Assembly (NCBI GenBank): GCA_017420535.1
Contig: JAFOIV010000113.1
Location: 1 to 64,000, forward strand
DNA length: 64,000 nt
Source: Eubacterium sp.
GTDB taxonomy: Bacteria > Bacillota > Clostridia > Lachnospirales > Lachnospiraceae
Direction of reading: 5' to 3'
Positions 24,151 to 33,827 of this stretch are shown piece after piece. The notes under the pieces were generated by a model. That model did not search any database and had not been told where the DNA came from. It saw only the letters and a program-made list of their open reading frames with translations. The translations under genes and the position numbers were made by a program. Each line of letters starts with the position of its first letter. Positions within the stretch are counted from its first letter, which is position 1.

Positions 24151-25980
24151 ATGATAAAAAAGAGACTTTTAGATCTTCTTAAAGAAGAGAAGAAATATAT
24201 CTACGGTCAGGTAATCTGGAAATATCTCCAGTTTATCTGTCATGTACTTATAATTTATATGATCACAGGACTCCTTATGGATATTCTTTCTGACAGTAAC
24301 AGAGTTTACTGGGGCGGAATGGTGAATAACTACATGCTGCCAATATCCATAATGGCTTTAATAAGGTTCTTTGCCTTTAAGATGGAAGCAAGAGATGCTT
24401 TCCTTGCCAGTGCAGATGTAAAGAAAGCTCTTAGAAAAAAGATATATGAAAAGCTCCTTTCTTTGGGGATTTCATATAAGAAACATATCAGCAAGGCAGA
24501 ACTTACTCAGCTTTCAACAGAAGGTGTAGAACAGTTAGAGATATATTTTGGAAAATATCTTTCACAGTTTATTTATAGTATATCTGCCCCTGTTGTATTA
24601 TTTATCATTCTTCTTAGGGCAAATGTGAAAGCTTCTATTGTATTGTTTGTGATGGTACCGCTGCTTCCGTTATCGATATTTGCAGTTCAGACTATTGCAA
24701 ATAAACTCCTTGGAAAATACTGGGAGAAATATGCAGGGCTTTCAGACAACTTCCTTAATAGCGTTGAAGGACTTACTACTTTGAAAATCTATTCCAGGGA
24801 TGAAGAAAGAGCGGACCTTCTTGATAAAGAAGCTGAAGACTTTAGAAAAATAACAATGAAGGTCCTTATAATGCAGCTTAATTCCATAATAGTAATGGAT
24901 ACTTTCTCTTATGGTGGTGCTGCAGTTGGTATAGCAGTTGCGTTAAGTGAATTCTTTAAGGGTAAGGTTACTCTTCAGGGAGCACTTATGATAATCCTTC
25001 TTTCGGCAGAATTTTTCCTTCCATTGAGAAAATTAGGATCTTACTTTCATATTGCCTTGAATGGAATGGCTGCATCTGACAGGATATTTAAGTTTCTTGA
25101 TATTCCTGAGGAAGAAGAAAAAACTGCGGATATTGATATAAATGATACTAATATCAGCCTTGAGGGTGTTTCTTTTACATATGATGAAGGACAAAATGAA
25201 GCCCTTAAGAATATCAGCTTTAATATTATGGCTGGTTCATTTTTATCGGTTGTGGGTCCTTCAGGCTGTGGGAAAAGTACCCTTGCTAAGATATTTACAG
25301 GAGAAAACAGAAACTATCTTGGTTCTATAAAGATTGGAAATGTTGAATTATCTGATATCAGCAGCAAGAGATTAACTGGGATTTTTACATACTGTACTTA
25401 TAACAGTTATATATTTAAAGGAACTATAAGGGACAATCTCCTAATGGGAAATCCTGAAGCTACGGAAGTAGCTATGTATGAAGCTTTAAAGAAAGTCAGA
25501 CTTTATGATTTTGTTAAAAGAAATAAAGAAGGTCTGGATTTTAATATAAGTGAGAAAGCTGCAAATCTGTCAGGAGGACAAAGACAGAGACTTGCCATTG
25601 CAAGAGCTCTTCTTCATGATACTCCGTTTTATATATTTGATGAGGCGGCATCTAACGTAGATATCGAATCAGAAGAATGTATAATGAAGGCTTTTAAGGA
25701 ATTATGTCCTAAAAAGACTGTGATATTTATTTCTCATAGAATAAAGAATACAGTTGATTCAGATAAGATCATAATGCTCCAGGATGGAGAGATGATCGAA
25801 TCAGGCACATATAAAGAATTGGATGAAAAGGGCAGTAAGTTCCATGATCTTGCAATATATCAGCTTGAACTAGAAAGCTATGGGAATGGTAAACGCCTCC
25901 AAAGAGAAGAAAAACTTGATGATTCTATAGAACTTGAAACTATGGAAGAAGAAGTAAGAGGAGGTGAGAGTGATGAATAG
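24151..25980 (+). CDS. ABC exporter half-transporter (CydD-like)
   Basis: 609 residues: a six-span exporter membrane domain (about 20-310), then the ATPase with Walker A GPSGCGKST (about 374-382), signature LSGGQRQR, Walker B YIFDEAASNVD and switch His in FISHR. Together with the next gene it forms a heterodimeric exporter of the CydDC type, known for thiol or heme-related export, though no cydAB oxidase is nearby. GGGGAAA precedes the ATG. A charged C-terminal tail of about 45 residues follows the ATPase. The substrate cannot be read from the sequence. Confidence 0.88.
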   Translation: MIKKRLLDLLKEEKKYIYGQVIWKYLQFICHVLIIYMITGLLMDILSDSNRVYWGGMVNNYMLPISIMALIRFFAFKMEARDAFLASADVKKALRKKIYEKLLSLGISYKKHISKAELTQLSTEGVEQLEIYFGKYLSQFIYSISAPVVLFIILLRANVKASIVLFVMVPLLPLSIFAVQTIANKLLGKYWEKYAGLSDNFLNSVEGLTTLKIYSRDEERADLLDKEAEDFRKITMKVLIMQLNSIIVMDTFSYGGAAVGIAVALSEFFKGKVTLQGALMIILLSAEFFLPLRKLGSYFHIALNGMAASDRIFKFLDIPEEEEKTADIDINDTNISLEGVSFTYDEGQNEALKNISFNIMAGSFLSVVGPSGCGKSTLAKIFTGENRNYLGSIKIGNVELSDISSKRLTGIFTYCTYNSYIFKGTIRDNLLMGNPEATEVAMYEALKKVRLYDFVKRNKEGLDFNISEKAANLSGGQRQRLAIARALLHDTPFYIFDEAASNVDIESEECIMKAFKELCPKKTVIFISHRIKNTVDSDKIIMLQDGEMIESGTYKELDEKGSKFHDLAIYQLELESYGNGKRLQREEKLDDSIELETMEEEVRGGESDE

Positions 25981-27619
25981 AAGAAGTGGATTTAAGATAG
26001 TAACTCAGCTTCTTAAAGAGATCAGGGATCTTTCACCTGTGATCGTACTTTCGGTCATTTACGGTGTGTTAGGTGCTTTATGTGCAACAGTACCTTTTGT
26101 TGCGGCGGCTTATTTTGTAGTAAGAGATCATGCCATAAAGGGGATGTATGGAACCATCATATTCATCGCCTTACTGCGTGGAGTGATGCATTACCTTGAA
26201 CAGTATTGCAATCATTATATAGCTTTCAGGATACTGGCAATAATAAGAAAGAAAGTCTTTAGAAAACTTAGAGATCTTTCTCCGGCAAAGCTGGATAATA
26301 AAGATAAGGGTGGCCTTATCAGTATTGTCACATCAGACATAGAACTTCTGGAAGTTTTCTATGCACATACCATATCACCGGTTCTTATTGCATTGATCTA
26401 CAGTATCATCATGCTGGCATTTTTTGCTCATATAAGTCTCATATCCTGTCTTATTGCATTTGCAGGATATGGTGTGGTTGGAATACTTATTCCATATCTT
26501 ACAGGGCTTAAGGGTAGAAAAGCTGGTATGGATCTTAGAAATGACATGGGAACAGTAAGTTCTTATGTGCTTGATAATGTTGATGGAATAGATGAAGTTT
26601 TACAGTATAATGCAGGAGAAAAAAGACTTGAGTCTCTGGATCAGATGTCAGATGATATCCTGGAGAAACAGGCGGATCTTTCTGAAAATGCTTCATGGCA
26701 GGGTGCTTTTACAGAAATAATAATCCTTATATTCAGCTGCCTTATGCTTACGTACCTTGCTGATTCATATATGGCAGGGAATGTATCATTTAACAGGGCT
26801 ATTATAGGAACCATTACTATGATAGCGTCTTTTGGACCGGTTACAGCCCTTGCAAATCTTTCAAATAACCTTAATCAGACCTTTGCTTCAGGAGAAAGGG
26901 TCCTTAGTTTGTTGGAAGAAGAGCCTGTAACAAAGGAGATAAAGGAAGGAAATAATGTGGTATTTTCTTCTGCTTCTCTTGAAAATGTAACTTTTAGTTA
27001 TGACGATAAAAATAATGTTTTAAATAATATCTCTTATGATTTTCCTAAAAAGAAGATAATAGGAATTGTTGGTAAGAGTGGTTCGGGTAAATCTACCATT
27101 CTTAAACTTCTTATGAGATTCTGGGATGCAAAGAGCGGTAGTGTAAAGATATCAAGGCAGGATATCCGTGAGATAAGTACGGATTCTCTTAGAGGGGAAG
27201 AAGGATACGTGACTCAGGATACATTTATATTTAATGACAGCGCTGCAGCAAACATTGCCATAGGCAAAAAGAATGCTACCTTAGATGAAATAAGGGCAGC
27301 GGCTAAAAAGGCGGCTATTGATGATACTATTATGGCTCTTCCTTGTGGCTATGATACAATCCTGGGCCGTGGAAATGTTGAGCTTTCTGCAGGTGAAAGA
27401 CAGCGTATCGGCGTAGCCAGGGCTTTTCTTCATGAAAGTCCCCTTCTGTTATTGGATGAGCCTACCAGTAACCTTGATGCTCTTTCAGAAGGCGTGATCC
27501 TTAAGACTATTGATGAGGAAAGTAAGGACAGAACAGTTATTCTTGTATCCCACAGAAAATCAACCGTTGGAATCGCTGATACTATATATCAGACTGAGGA
27601 GCCGGTAAGAGAGGTATAG
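25973..27619 (+). CDS. ABC exporter half-transporter (CydC-like)
   Basis: 548 residues from ATG 25973, chosen because GGAGG (25960-25964) lies eight bases upstream and inside the previous gene. The membrane domain spans about 15-310. The ATPase has Walker A GKSGSGKST, signature LSAGERQR (Ala in place of the first Gly), Walker B LLLLDEPTSNLD and LVSHRK. It overlaps the partner gene by eight bases, the usual arrangement for CydD/CydC-like heterodimers. Confidence 0.88.
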   Translation: MNRRSGFKIVTQLLKEIRDLSPVIVLSVIYGVLGALCATVPFVAAAYFVVRDHAIKGMYGTIIFIALLRGVMHYLEQYCNHYIAFRILAIIRKKVFRKLRDLSPAKLDNKDKGGLISIVTSDIELLEVFYAHTISPVLIALIYSIIMLAFFAHISLISCLIAFAGYGVVGILIPYLTGLKGRKAGMDLRNDMGTVSSYVLDNVDGIDEVLQYNAGEKRLESLDQMSDDILEKQADLSENASWQGAFTEIIILIFSCLMLTYLADSYMAGNVSFNRAIIGTITMIASFGPVTALANLSNNLNQTFASGERVLSLLEEEPVTKEIKEGNNVVFSSASLENVTFSYDDKNNVLNNISYDFPKKKIIGIVGKSGSGKSTILKLLMRFWDAKSGSVKISRQDIREISTDSLRGEEGYVTQDTFIFNDSAAANIAIGKKNATLDEIRAAAKKAAIDDTIMALPCGYDTILGRGNVELSAGERQRIGVARAFLHESPLLLLDEPTSNLDALSEGVILKTIDEESKDRTVILVSHRKSTVGIADTIYQTEEPVREV

Positions 27620-27640
27620 ATATTCTGGAGATGAACGAAA

Positions 27641-28594
27641 ATGACTTTTAAGAAAATACTTAGGGAAAACATTGTTAATATTCTTTTGCCTCAGTTTATA
27701 ATACTGATATCGATTCTTGCGGCGGTATTTATGCTGTTGGGACTTCCTGATTTTAAATCCGTGGAATGTAATAATGGTGATGATCTTAAAGCGGCCTACG
27801 AAAGTGGGACTGCAAATGTCAGCGTGCCATTAGATATGCTTACATTTGCCGGATTCAGATATTCGGTGGATGGAAAGGAATCAGGTAAATACTATTTCTT
27901 TATGTCAAATGATAAAGTTTATCTTTTCCTGGTTAAGAATGAAAGTAATATTTATGAAAAAATTAGGGGAAGAGACAGAGAAAAAGGATGTCTTGAAAGA
28001 GTAAACTTAAAAGTTGATAATGATAAGAATACTGTGGATTTTATCCTGCATAGTTATGCGGATTCAATGGAAAGAAATGCCAGTGAAATGGAGAGTTTTT
28101 TCTGCCCGGTGATATTTAATGAATATAAATATCCTGCTATGGCTATTATCATCATTAAGTCTTTTAAATACATTTGTATGATCCTTTTCCTTATTCTTTT
28201 AATCTATGGGACATTGGCCTTCTTTTTCCCAAGGTTTAATATTCAGGCCAGGGATGTTTATGAGATTGGCAAGATCAGGGGAATTAAAGGAAAAGAGATA
28301 TATAAGGAACTTGAAGATGAGACTCTGAATCAGCTGAAATTTAATTCTGATGGTTTCCTTGTAACAACTAATTATGCCATTAGTGTTTCGCTGTCAAAGA
28401 TTAAGATCATCTATCTTGATAATCTTAAGAATACTATAGTGTCAAATGTCATAATTAAAAAGTTCCCTCGTAGGAGGATTAAAAAATACAGACTTACAGG
28501 AACTGATGAAAAGAATTTCTATTTTCAGCATGATTTTGATGAGTTAGAAGATGCAGAAGATGCTGCATATTATATAAGAGTTGTGGAAGAATAG
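27641..28594 (+). CDS. Two-span membrane protein of unknown function
   Basis: 317 residues. Membrane segments at about 12-34 and 175-197 bracket a ~140-residue domain probably outside the cell; the last 115 residues (from ARDVYEIGKIRGIKGKEIYKELEDE) are cytoplasmic and resemble a PH-like or regulatory sheet. I do not recognise the family. It follows the ABC exporter by 21 bases on the same strand and may assist it or respond to the same signal. Confidence 0.55.
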   Translation: MTFKKILRENIVNILLPQFIILISILAAVFMLLGLPDFKSVECNNGDDLKAAYESGTANVSVPLDMLTFAGFRYSVDGKESGKYYFFMSNDKVYLFLVKNESNIYEKIRGRDREKGCLERVNLKVDNDKNTVDFILHSYADSMERNASEMESFFCPVIFNEYKYPAMAIIIIKSFKYICMILFLILLIYGTLAFFFPRFNIQARDVYEIGKIRGIKGKEIYKELEDETLNQLKFNSDGFLVTTNYAISVSLSKIKIIYLDNLKNTIVSNVIIKKFPRRRIKKYRLTGTDEKNFYFQHDFDELEDAEDAAYYIRVVEE

Positions 28595-28613
28595 GAAGGA
28601 CGAGGACCTTTAT

Positions 28614-29102
28614 ATGCCAATAATTGATTTTTCAGATAATATAAATATTGCAAGAAAGTATGTTGAAGAAGAGGGACATCCTCTTAATATCCTTACAGAA
28701 GAAAATAAAAAGTTAGAAATCCTTTGCATGAATATGATCCAGGTGCTGTGTGAGGGTGAAATGTCATATGTAACGGAGGTTTTTAACAGGGGCGATATTG
28801 ATATCATCAGAAAACATTATCAGGTTAAGAACGATTATATTTATATACCATTAAAAGAAAAGTACGGAGTTATTGGTCCGGCAGATTTTATGTCTGTGGA
28901 TGATAAGGAAGTTCTTTCACTGTACCATGAACTTGTCAAAGAAGAAAAAAGGGATGATGAATGGTTCGGGAAAGTTCTTATCTTTGCTGAAAGAGTAGTG
29001 AAGATAATAAATAAGGAGAAGAATATCTTGTTTTCAGCAGTGGTGAGAAATTTTAATGAGGATGATTATCAGAGGCTTTTGCAGGGTATTAAGTCTGCTT
29101 GA
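28614..29102 (+). CDS. Small soluble protein of unknown function
   Basis: 162 residues from ATG 28614 (GAGG eight bases upstream); the open frame extends back to a TTG at 28581 inside the previous gene, which lacks a ribosome site. The protein is acidic and alpha/beta, begins MPIIDFSDNINIARKY, and has no membrane segment or recognisable motif. It is the last gene of the run that starts with DUF4317 or the exporter. Confidence 0.55.
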   Translation: MPIIDFSDNINIARKYVEEEGHPLNILTEENKKLEILCMNMIQVLCEGEMSYVTEVFNRGDIDIIRKHYQVKNDYIYIPLKEKYGVIGPADFMSVDDKEVLSLYHELVKEEKRDDEWFGKVLIFAERVVKIINKEKNILFSAVVRNFNEDDYQRLLQGIKSA

Positions 29103-29169
29103 TTTTTAAGGGATGTCGTATTAAAATAATAGTTAGTTTTTATATCGCTATGAAAGAGGGGTATTTAAT

Positions 29170-29604
29170 ATGGCAAAACATGATTTTCTTGGTAGCCTTG
29201 CAAAATTTACAGTAGCAGCTGCTGCAGTAGCAGGTGTTTGTTATGCATTTAAGGATGAAATCCGTGGAACAAAGACTTACCAGGATCTTAATGAGAAATA
29301 TGATGTGGATGGTAAAGTAGAAAAAGCGGTAGCCAAGGCTAAAGAGACAGGCGTAACTGCTAAGGCAAAGGTTAAAGAAACTGCTGCAACAGTTAAGAGC
29401 AAGGTAGATGAAAAGATGGAATCTATGAAGGAAGAAGAAGAGATCATAGATGACAGCGAGATAATCCTTGATGAGGACGAAACTCCAAATGAAAGAGATT
29501 ATGTATCTATCAAGACTGAGGAAGATAAGGCAGAAGAAGAAAAGACAGAAGAGTCAGCTGAAAAAGAAGATAAGGCCGATGATAAGTCAGATATTGATGA
29601 ATAA
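29170..29604 (+). CDS. Small LEA/YtxH-like protein with acidic tail
   Basis: 144 residues: a hydrophobic Ala-rich stretch (about 11-28, FTVAAAAVAGVCYAF), a Lys/Ala/Glu repeat region (about 45-85, KVEKAVAKAKETGVTAKAKVKETAATVK) resembling LEA or YtxH/apolipoprotein-like helices, and a very acidic, disordered C-terminus. Such proteins are linked to envelope or stress protection, but the match is compositional only. It is monocistronic with a strong terminator right after the stop. Confidence 0.6.
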   Translation: MAKHDFLGSLAKFTVAAAAVAGVCYAFKDEIRGTKTYQDLNEKYDVDGKVEKAVAKAKETGVTAKAKVKETAATVKSKVDEKMESMKEEEEIIDDSEIILDEDETPNERDYVSIKTEEDKAEEEKTEESAEKEDKADDKSDIDE

Positions 29605-29619
29605 TATATAATTATTTTG

Positions 29620-29652
29620 CCGGACTTAAAATTTTTAAGTCCGGTTTTTTTA
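29620..29652 (+). terminator. Rho-independent terminator
   Basis: Perfect 11-base stem CCGGACTTAAA/TTTAAGTCCGG (29620-29630, 29634-29644) with a three-base loop and a T run. The frame of the next gene is open across it, which argues against starting that gene here. Confidence 0.92.
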
Positions 29653-29676
29653 TTACCAGCAGGAGACTATAGGTTT

Positions 29677-31479
29677 ATGACAGAATTTTTTGAAGACATA
29701 AAGGAAAAAGCTAAAGCGAAAAAAGTATTATTAGATAAGAAATCCGCACATATCAGCTATCTGAGGCTGGCTACATTTATATCCGGCGTGATACTTATCT
29801 ATCAGGGGATGACAAAAGGAAAAGACATTTTTACAGTCATTGGAATAGCTCTTATTGTAGCATTTATAATTCTTATAAGATTTCATGGGCTGATAGAAGT
29901 AAAGGTGAAATCTCTTGATAAAGAAATTGAGTGTGCTGACAGATATATTGCGCGTATAAATGGGGGCTGGAGAGATTTTTCGGATGATGGCAGTGAATTC
30001 ATCTCAAAGGAAGACACCTTATCTCATGATATAGATCTTTTAGGTAAGGGGTCTATGTATCAGATGATCTCGGTTGCTCATACTCAGTTCGGAAGAAAGA
30101 AGCTGGCTGAAACTCTTTGTTTAAAGAATGTAAATATTGATGAATCAAAAGAAAGATATGAAGCTGTAAAAGAGTTGGCAGAGGATAAGGAATTCCTTGT
30201 GGAATTTGAAGCAGTCAGCAGCAGGATCTATGATAAAAAGGATGATGAAGAGGAACAAAAGAAATATGATTATCATCCTATGAAATTCCCGCTTTGGATG
30301 GGACTTATCATGGTAATTGTTCCTATCATTAACATTACAGCTATTATTCTTACAATTACAGGGCAGATAAAGGCTACATGGATAATAGTTACATTTCTCC
30401 TTGGAATCGTAGCTGTCTTTGCTCCTCAAAGAAAGATTGAAAGTTTTATCATGCCGGTATATTTATACGGCCTTTCTTCAAGAGACTTTTATGATCTTCT
30501 TGAAATGATACAAAAGAAGGACTTTAAGTCTGAAAAGCTTAAGGAGTTAAAGAAAAAAGTAGTTTCAGGACGAGGAATGCTTAAGGCGGTTAAAAGCCTT
30601 GGAGCCATTGGCCAGGCCTTTAATGTGGAATATAATGCCATAGTTCATATGCTTTTGGCAGGATTCTTTGGATACGACCTTTACATCGCTCTTGCAGCGG
30701 TTAACTGGAATAATAAATATGGCGATTCATTTTCAGAATGCTTTACTATATTAGGTTCAATGGAGGAATATCTTTCTCTTTCAGTATTATCTGTTATCAG
30801 AGATGTTACTCCATTTGAAATGTTAGAAGAGGGGGATAACAGGATCATCCTGTCCGATGTTATCCATCCAATGATCGATTCCGATAAGGTAATAGCAAAT
30901 ACTGTTACTCTTGATAATTCGGTTACTGTAATTACCGGTTCTAATATGTCCGGTAAGACCACATTCTTAAGAACAGTTGCCATTAATCTTGTAATGGGCT
31001 ATATCGGCGCAGGGGTTACTGCTAAAACCTTCAAAGCTCCAAAGATGAAGATTTTTACATCTATGAGAGTTATGGATGATGTAACAAATGGCATTTCAAC
31101 TTTCTATGCAGAGATCTTAAGAATAAAGGAAATGTCTCAGTACATTAAACAGATGGGAAATGTTCCGGCTCTCTGCCTTATTGATGAAATCTTTAAGGGA
31201 ACTAATTCTGCTGATAGAATTTATGGAGCAAAGGAAGCCATTAAGAATCTTTCAGGTGGAAACGCTATGGTCATTGTATCTACCCATGACTTTGAGCTTT
31301 GTGACCTTAAGAAGAAAAATGGATATGATGTAAGTAACTATCATTTCGAAGAACACTATGAAGATAATGAATTAAAGTTTGATTATAAGATAAAAGAAGG
31401 AAGATGTACTACAAGAAATGCCAAAGCACTTCTATCTATGGCGGGATTACTTGACTTGGATAATTTGGATAAAAATTGA
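29677..31479 (+). CDS. Membrane-anchored MutS-like ATPase
   Basis: 600 residues from ATG 29677 (AGGAG about eleven bases upstream). Two hydrophobic hairpins (about 24-70 and 206-250) place the protein in the membrane. The C-terminal ~230 residues are a MutS domain V: Walker A GSNMSGKTTF (about 424), a conserved YAEILRIKEM segment, Walker B LCLIDEIFKGTNS and the STHDFEL switch. The mismatch-recognition and clamp domains of MutS1 are absent. Related TM-type MutS homologues occur in Firmicutes and Bacteroidetes with unknown role. Only 197 bases separate it from the acidic LEA-like gene, but a terminator lies between them. Confidence 0.82.
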   Translation: MTEFFEDIKEKAKAKKVLLDKKSAHISYLRLATFISGVILIYQGMTKGKDIFTVIGIALIVAFIILIRFHGLIEVKVKSLDKEIECADRYIARINGGWRDFSDDGSEFISKEDTLSHDIDLLGKGSMYQMISVAHTQFGRKKLAETLCLKNVNIDESKERYEAVKELAEDKEFLVEFEAVSSRIYDKKDDEEEQKKYDYHPMKFPLWMGLIMVIVPIINITAIILTITGQIKATWIIVTFLLGIVAVFAPQRKIESFIMPVYLYGLSSRDFYDLLEMIQKKDFKSEKLKELKKKVVSGRGMLKAVKSLGAIGQAFNVEYNAIVHMLLAGFFGYDLYIALAAVNWNNKYGDSFSECFTILGSMEEYLSLSVLSVIRDVTPFEMLEEGDNRIILSDVIHPMIDSDKVIANTVTLDNSVTVITGSNMSGKTTFLRTVAINLVMGYIGAGVTAKTFKAPKMKIFTSMRVMDDVTNGISTFYAEILRIKEMSQYIKQMGNVPALCLIDEIFKGTNSADRIYGAKEAIKNLSGGNAMVIVSTHDFELCDLKKKNGYDVSNYHFEEHYEDNELKFDYKIKEGRCTTRNAKALLSMAGLLDLDNLDKN

Positions 31480-31558
31480 CAAAATTCACAAATTTTTTTG
31501 TTGAAAAAACTTTGTAAAAAATGCACAAGCCAAATTATAGAATTTGTACAAAATAACA

Positions 31559-31587
31559 TTGACTTAAAAATTTAAAAAGTATAGAAT
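31559..31587 (+). promoter_or_regulatory. Strong promoter of the 695-residue unknown gene
   Basis: TTGACT (31559-31564), 17 bases, TAGAAT (31582-31587). A second possible start, TTGTAA (31512-31517) with TATAGA (31536-31541), lies upstream, so expression may come from tandem promoters. A 12-base palindrome GTATATATATAC (31601-31612) follows in the leader. Confidence 0.6.
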
Positions 31588-31640
31588 TTAGGCATAGTTG
31601 GTATATATATACAGGAATAAATGGGCGAGGAGGAATCACT

Positions 31641-33728
31641 ATGGCTTTACCAGCAAATATAACATCAGGCGGAGACAATAATGTTCTTTCTATTGCTGCA
31701 TCTAGCAATAAAGGGATGCTTATTAAATTCCTTAACGAGCAGGTTGAGGACGGTTTCTATGCTCTTGTTATAGACTATTTAAAAGACAAGAATTTTGATC
31801 TGAAATCAATGGCAGTGGATGAGGAGACTAAGACACAGTGCCAGAAACTCTACGATCTCGATGAATTCGTAGATAGGGAGATTAAGGAAAAGGAAAGATT
31901 TGAAATTGATGAGTGGATTGAGCCTCTCTTTAATTTCGTATATGGAAATATCGATCCTTGTGATATTGATGCTCCTATCAATACAACAGGTATTTACAGA
32001 TATTCTATATGGCTGATCTATCTCTATCAGAGAGAGAAGTTCGGCGAGGCTATGAGACTTATCGGTGAACGAATCGCTCCATTACTTATAAATGTAAGCT
32101 ATCAGATTCTTGAAGATGATGAGAGACCAAAGAACTTTGATAAGGCTCTTATGGGTTATCTTGATCTCTTGAATGTAGTAATGGAGATGGGACTTCCAAC
32201 TTCACTTGCTAATTCAGAAGCTTATATCAGTAATCTGGAAGTTCTTTACGATTATGTAGTTGAAGATCCACATGTAGATAACAATTACAAGACACAGTTA
32301 TCTATCGGACTTTTCAATACATTCATTGCTAATAAGGATTATACAAAGGCATTTGAGTTCTATGGACTTAATGCTGAATATATTCCAATTGATAACATGG
32401 CTGTATATGAAAGCTTCAAGGAACTTATCCGTAATGTTAACAACACACAGGATACAACAGTTTTAAGCAGAAACGTACTTACAGCTATTTCAAAACAGGA
32501 AATCTACAATAAGAGAATTGATACTCTTATCGGTGAGGTTTCATCTTTCGTTAGAAAAGTTTACCTCTATATTGAAAATGAACCAGAAATGAAGAAGAAT
32601 CTTCAGGTTCTTGGTGCCGGTGCACAGCTTAATGGTAAGACTAATATTTTCGAAGGATTATATGAATACAACCTTGTATTCTATGAATGCGGAATTAAAG
32701 AAATCGTAAATTCAGATGTTTCAACACGTGCTTGGGAAGAGAAGTATGAAATACTTGATAAGCTCTATACAACACTTAACGTTGTATTCGATGGATACAA
32801 TGTATATGAGCTTTCAAATAAGATCGAGCATCAGTATGTTGAGATCACATGGATTAATGATTACGTAAATGCTAATCCATCACTTCTTAAGATGTTCTTC
32901 TCAATCAAAGAGAAGATCAAGGCATTCAAGGTTAGAAAGAATGCTATCGTAGAGAAGTCAAAGACAAACTATGAAATTAAGCAGATGATCGATGATCGTC
33001 AGAAGACACTCGTATTCCTCGCTGCAGAGGATATGATCGTCAATGGTCTTAATGGTGGAAGAATCGCAGTTATCAATTCTAACTACGATCCTAAGAAGGC
33101 TGAGAAGTACCTTATTAAGACATATGCAGATACACAGGTTCCACCTAAGTATCAGAAGGCTGAGACAGCTGCAAAGAGCGGCGGTATCTTTGGTAGAGCA
33201 GCAGCTCCTACTATGGATTCAGATCTTCAGAAATTACTTTCTGATTCTAAGATTGAAGAAATGCTCCTTAAATCTGAGTGGCTCTGGTATCAGTATGAAG
33301 ATAAGGGTGAAGAACAGCAGACTCCACTTGAGGCAACATATAGCTGTGTATGTCTCATCAAGGCTATTGAAAAGCTTATTGATAGAAAGACTGGCGGAGT
33401 AGCAAAGCCTGAATCATCACCTAATAAGAAGGTTATCATCACAAAGACTGGTAAGGTTATTGAACTTTCAGATGAAGGAAGTACACCTTCAGCAGATAAG
33501 AAGGTTGCAGGACCTACAGTTGTTGATAACATCAATAATATTGAGAATTCTCTTAAGGATAAGTCAGAAGACAACGTTGGATATGTTAAGGCATATATCA
33601 ATGATTGGCTTGATACAGTTATGAAGAGTAAATTTGATATCGACAACATGCTTCCATTATTCGAGGCAGAAGGACTTAGAACAAAGAGCCTTCAGGTATT
33701 AAAGAAACTCAGAGCAGATATGCTGTAA
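31641..33728 (+). CDS. Large cytosolic protein of unknown function, probably highly expressed
   Basis: 695 residues with no signal peptide, membrane segment or motif I recognise. It is mostly alpha-helical; residues 60-330 look like helical-repeat (TPR-like) pairs, e.g. RYSIWLIYLYQREKFGEAMRLIGERI and TFIANKDYTKAFEFYGLNAEYIP; a Lys/Ser/Pro-rich linker (about 595-640) precedes a conserved-looking last 60 residues. GAGGAGG lies eight bases before the ATG, the promoter is near consensus, and codon use resembles leuS, all pointing to high expression. It is monocistronic with a strong terminator. Confidence 0.6.
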   Translation: MALPANITSGGDNNVLSIAASSNKGMLIKFLNEQVEDGFYALVIDYLKDKNFDLKSMAVDEETKTQCQKLYDLDEFVDREIKEKERFEIDEWIEPLFNFVYGNIDPCDIDAPINTTGIYRYSIWLIYLYQREKFGEAMRLIGERIAPLLINVSYQILEDDERPKNFDKALMGYLDLLNVVMEMGLPTSLANSEAYISNLEVLYDYVVEDPHVDNNYKTQLSIGLFNTFIANKDYTKAFEFYGLNAEYIPIDNMAVYESFKELIRNVNNTQDTTVLSRNVLTAISKQEIYNKRIDTLIGEVSSFVRKVYLYIENEPEMKKNLQVLGAGAQLNGKTNIFEGLYEYNLVFYECGIKEIVNSDVSTRAWEEKYEILDKLYTTLNVVFDGYNVYELSNKIEHQYVEITWINDYVNANPSLLKMFFSIKEKIKAFKVRKNAIVEKSKTNYEIKQMIDDRQKTLVFLAAEDMIVNGLNGGRIAVINSNYDPKKAEKYLIKTYADTQVPPKYQKAETAAKSGGIFGRAAAPTMDSDLQKLLSDSKIEEMLLKSEWLWYQYEDKGEEQQTPLEATYSCVCLIKAIEKLIDRKTGGVAKPESSPNKKVIITKTGKVIELSDEGSTPSADKKVAGPTVVDNINNIENSLKDKSEDNVGYVKAYINDWLDTVMKSKFDIDNMLPLFEAEGLRTKSLQVLKKLRADML

Positions 33729-33752
33729 TAACTAAACAATTTAATAATAAAA

Positions 33753-33792
33753 AGAAAAGAGATTGTCCCATGTACAATCTCTTTTCTTTTTG
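33753..33792. terminator. Bidirectional terminator between convergent genes
   Basis: Perfect 14-base stem (33753-33766 with 33774-33787), seven-base loop, A-rich on one side and T-rich on the other, placed between the plus-strand unknown gene and the minus-strand yqeG. Confidence 0.9.
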
Positions 33793-33827
33793 TATTTTTC
33801 TCTTTTGCCTATTCTCTATTTAATCTC

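Noticed and set aside
24151..27619. Cytochrome bd assembly (CydDC) call
   Set aside because: The half-transporters resemble CydDC, but cydAB is absent and many peptide or drug exporters look the same.
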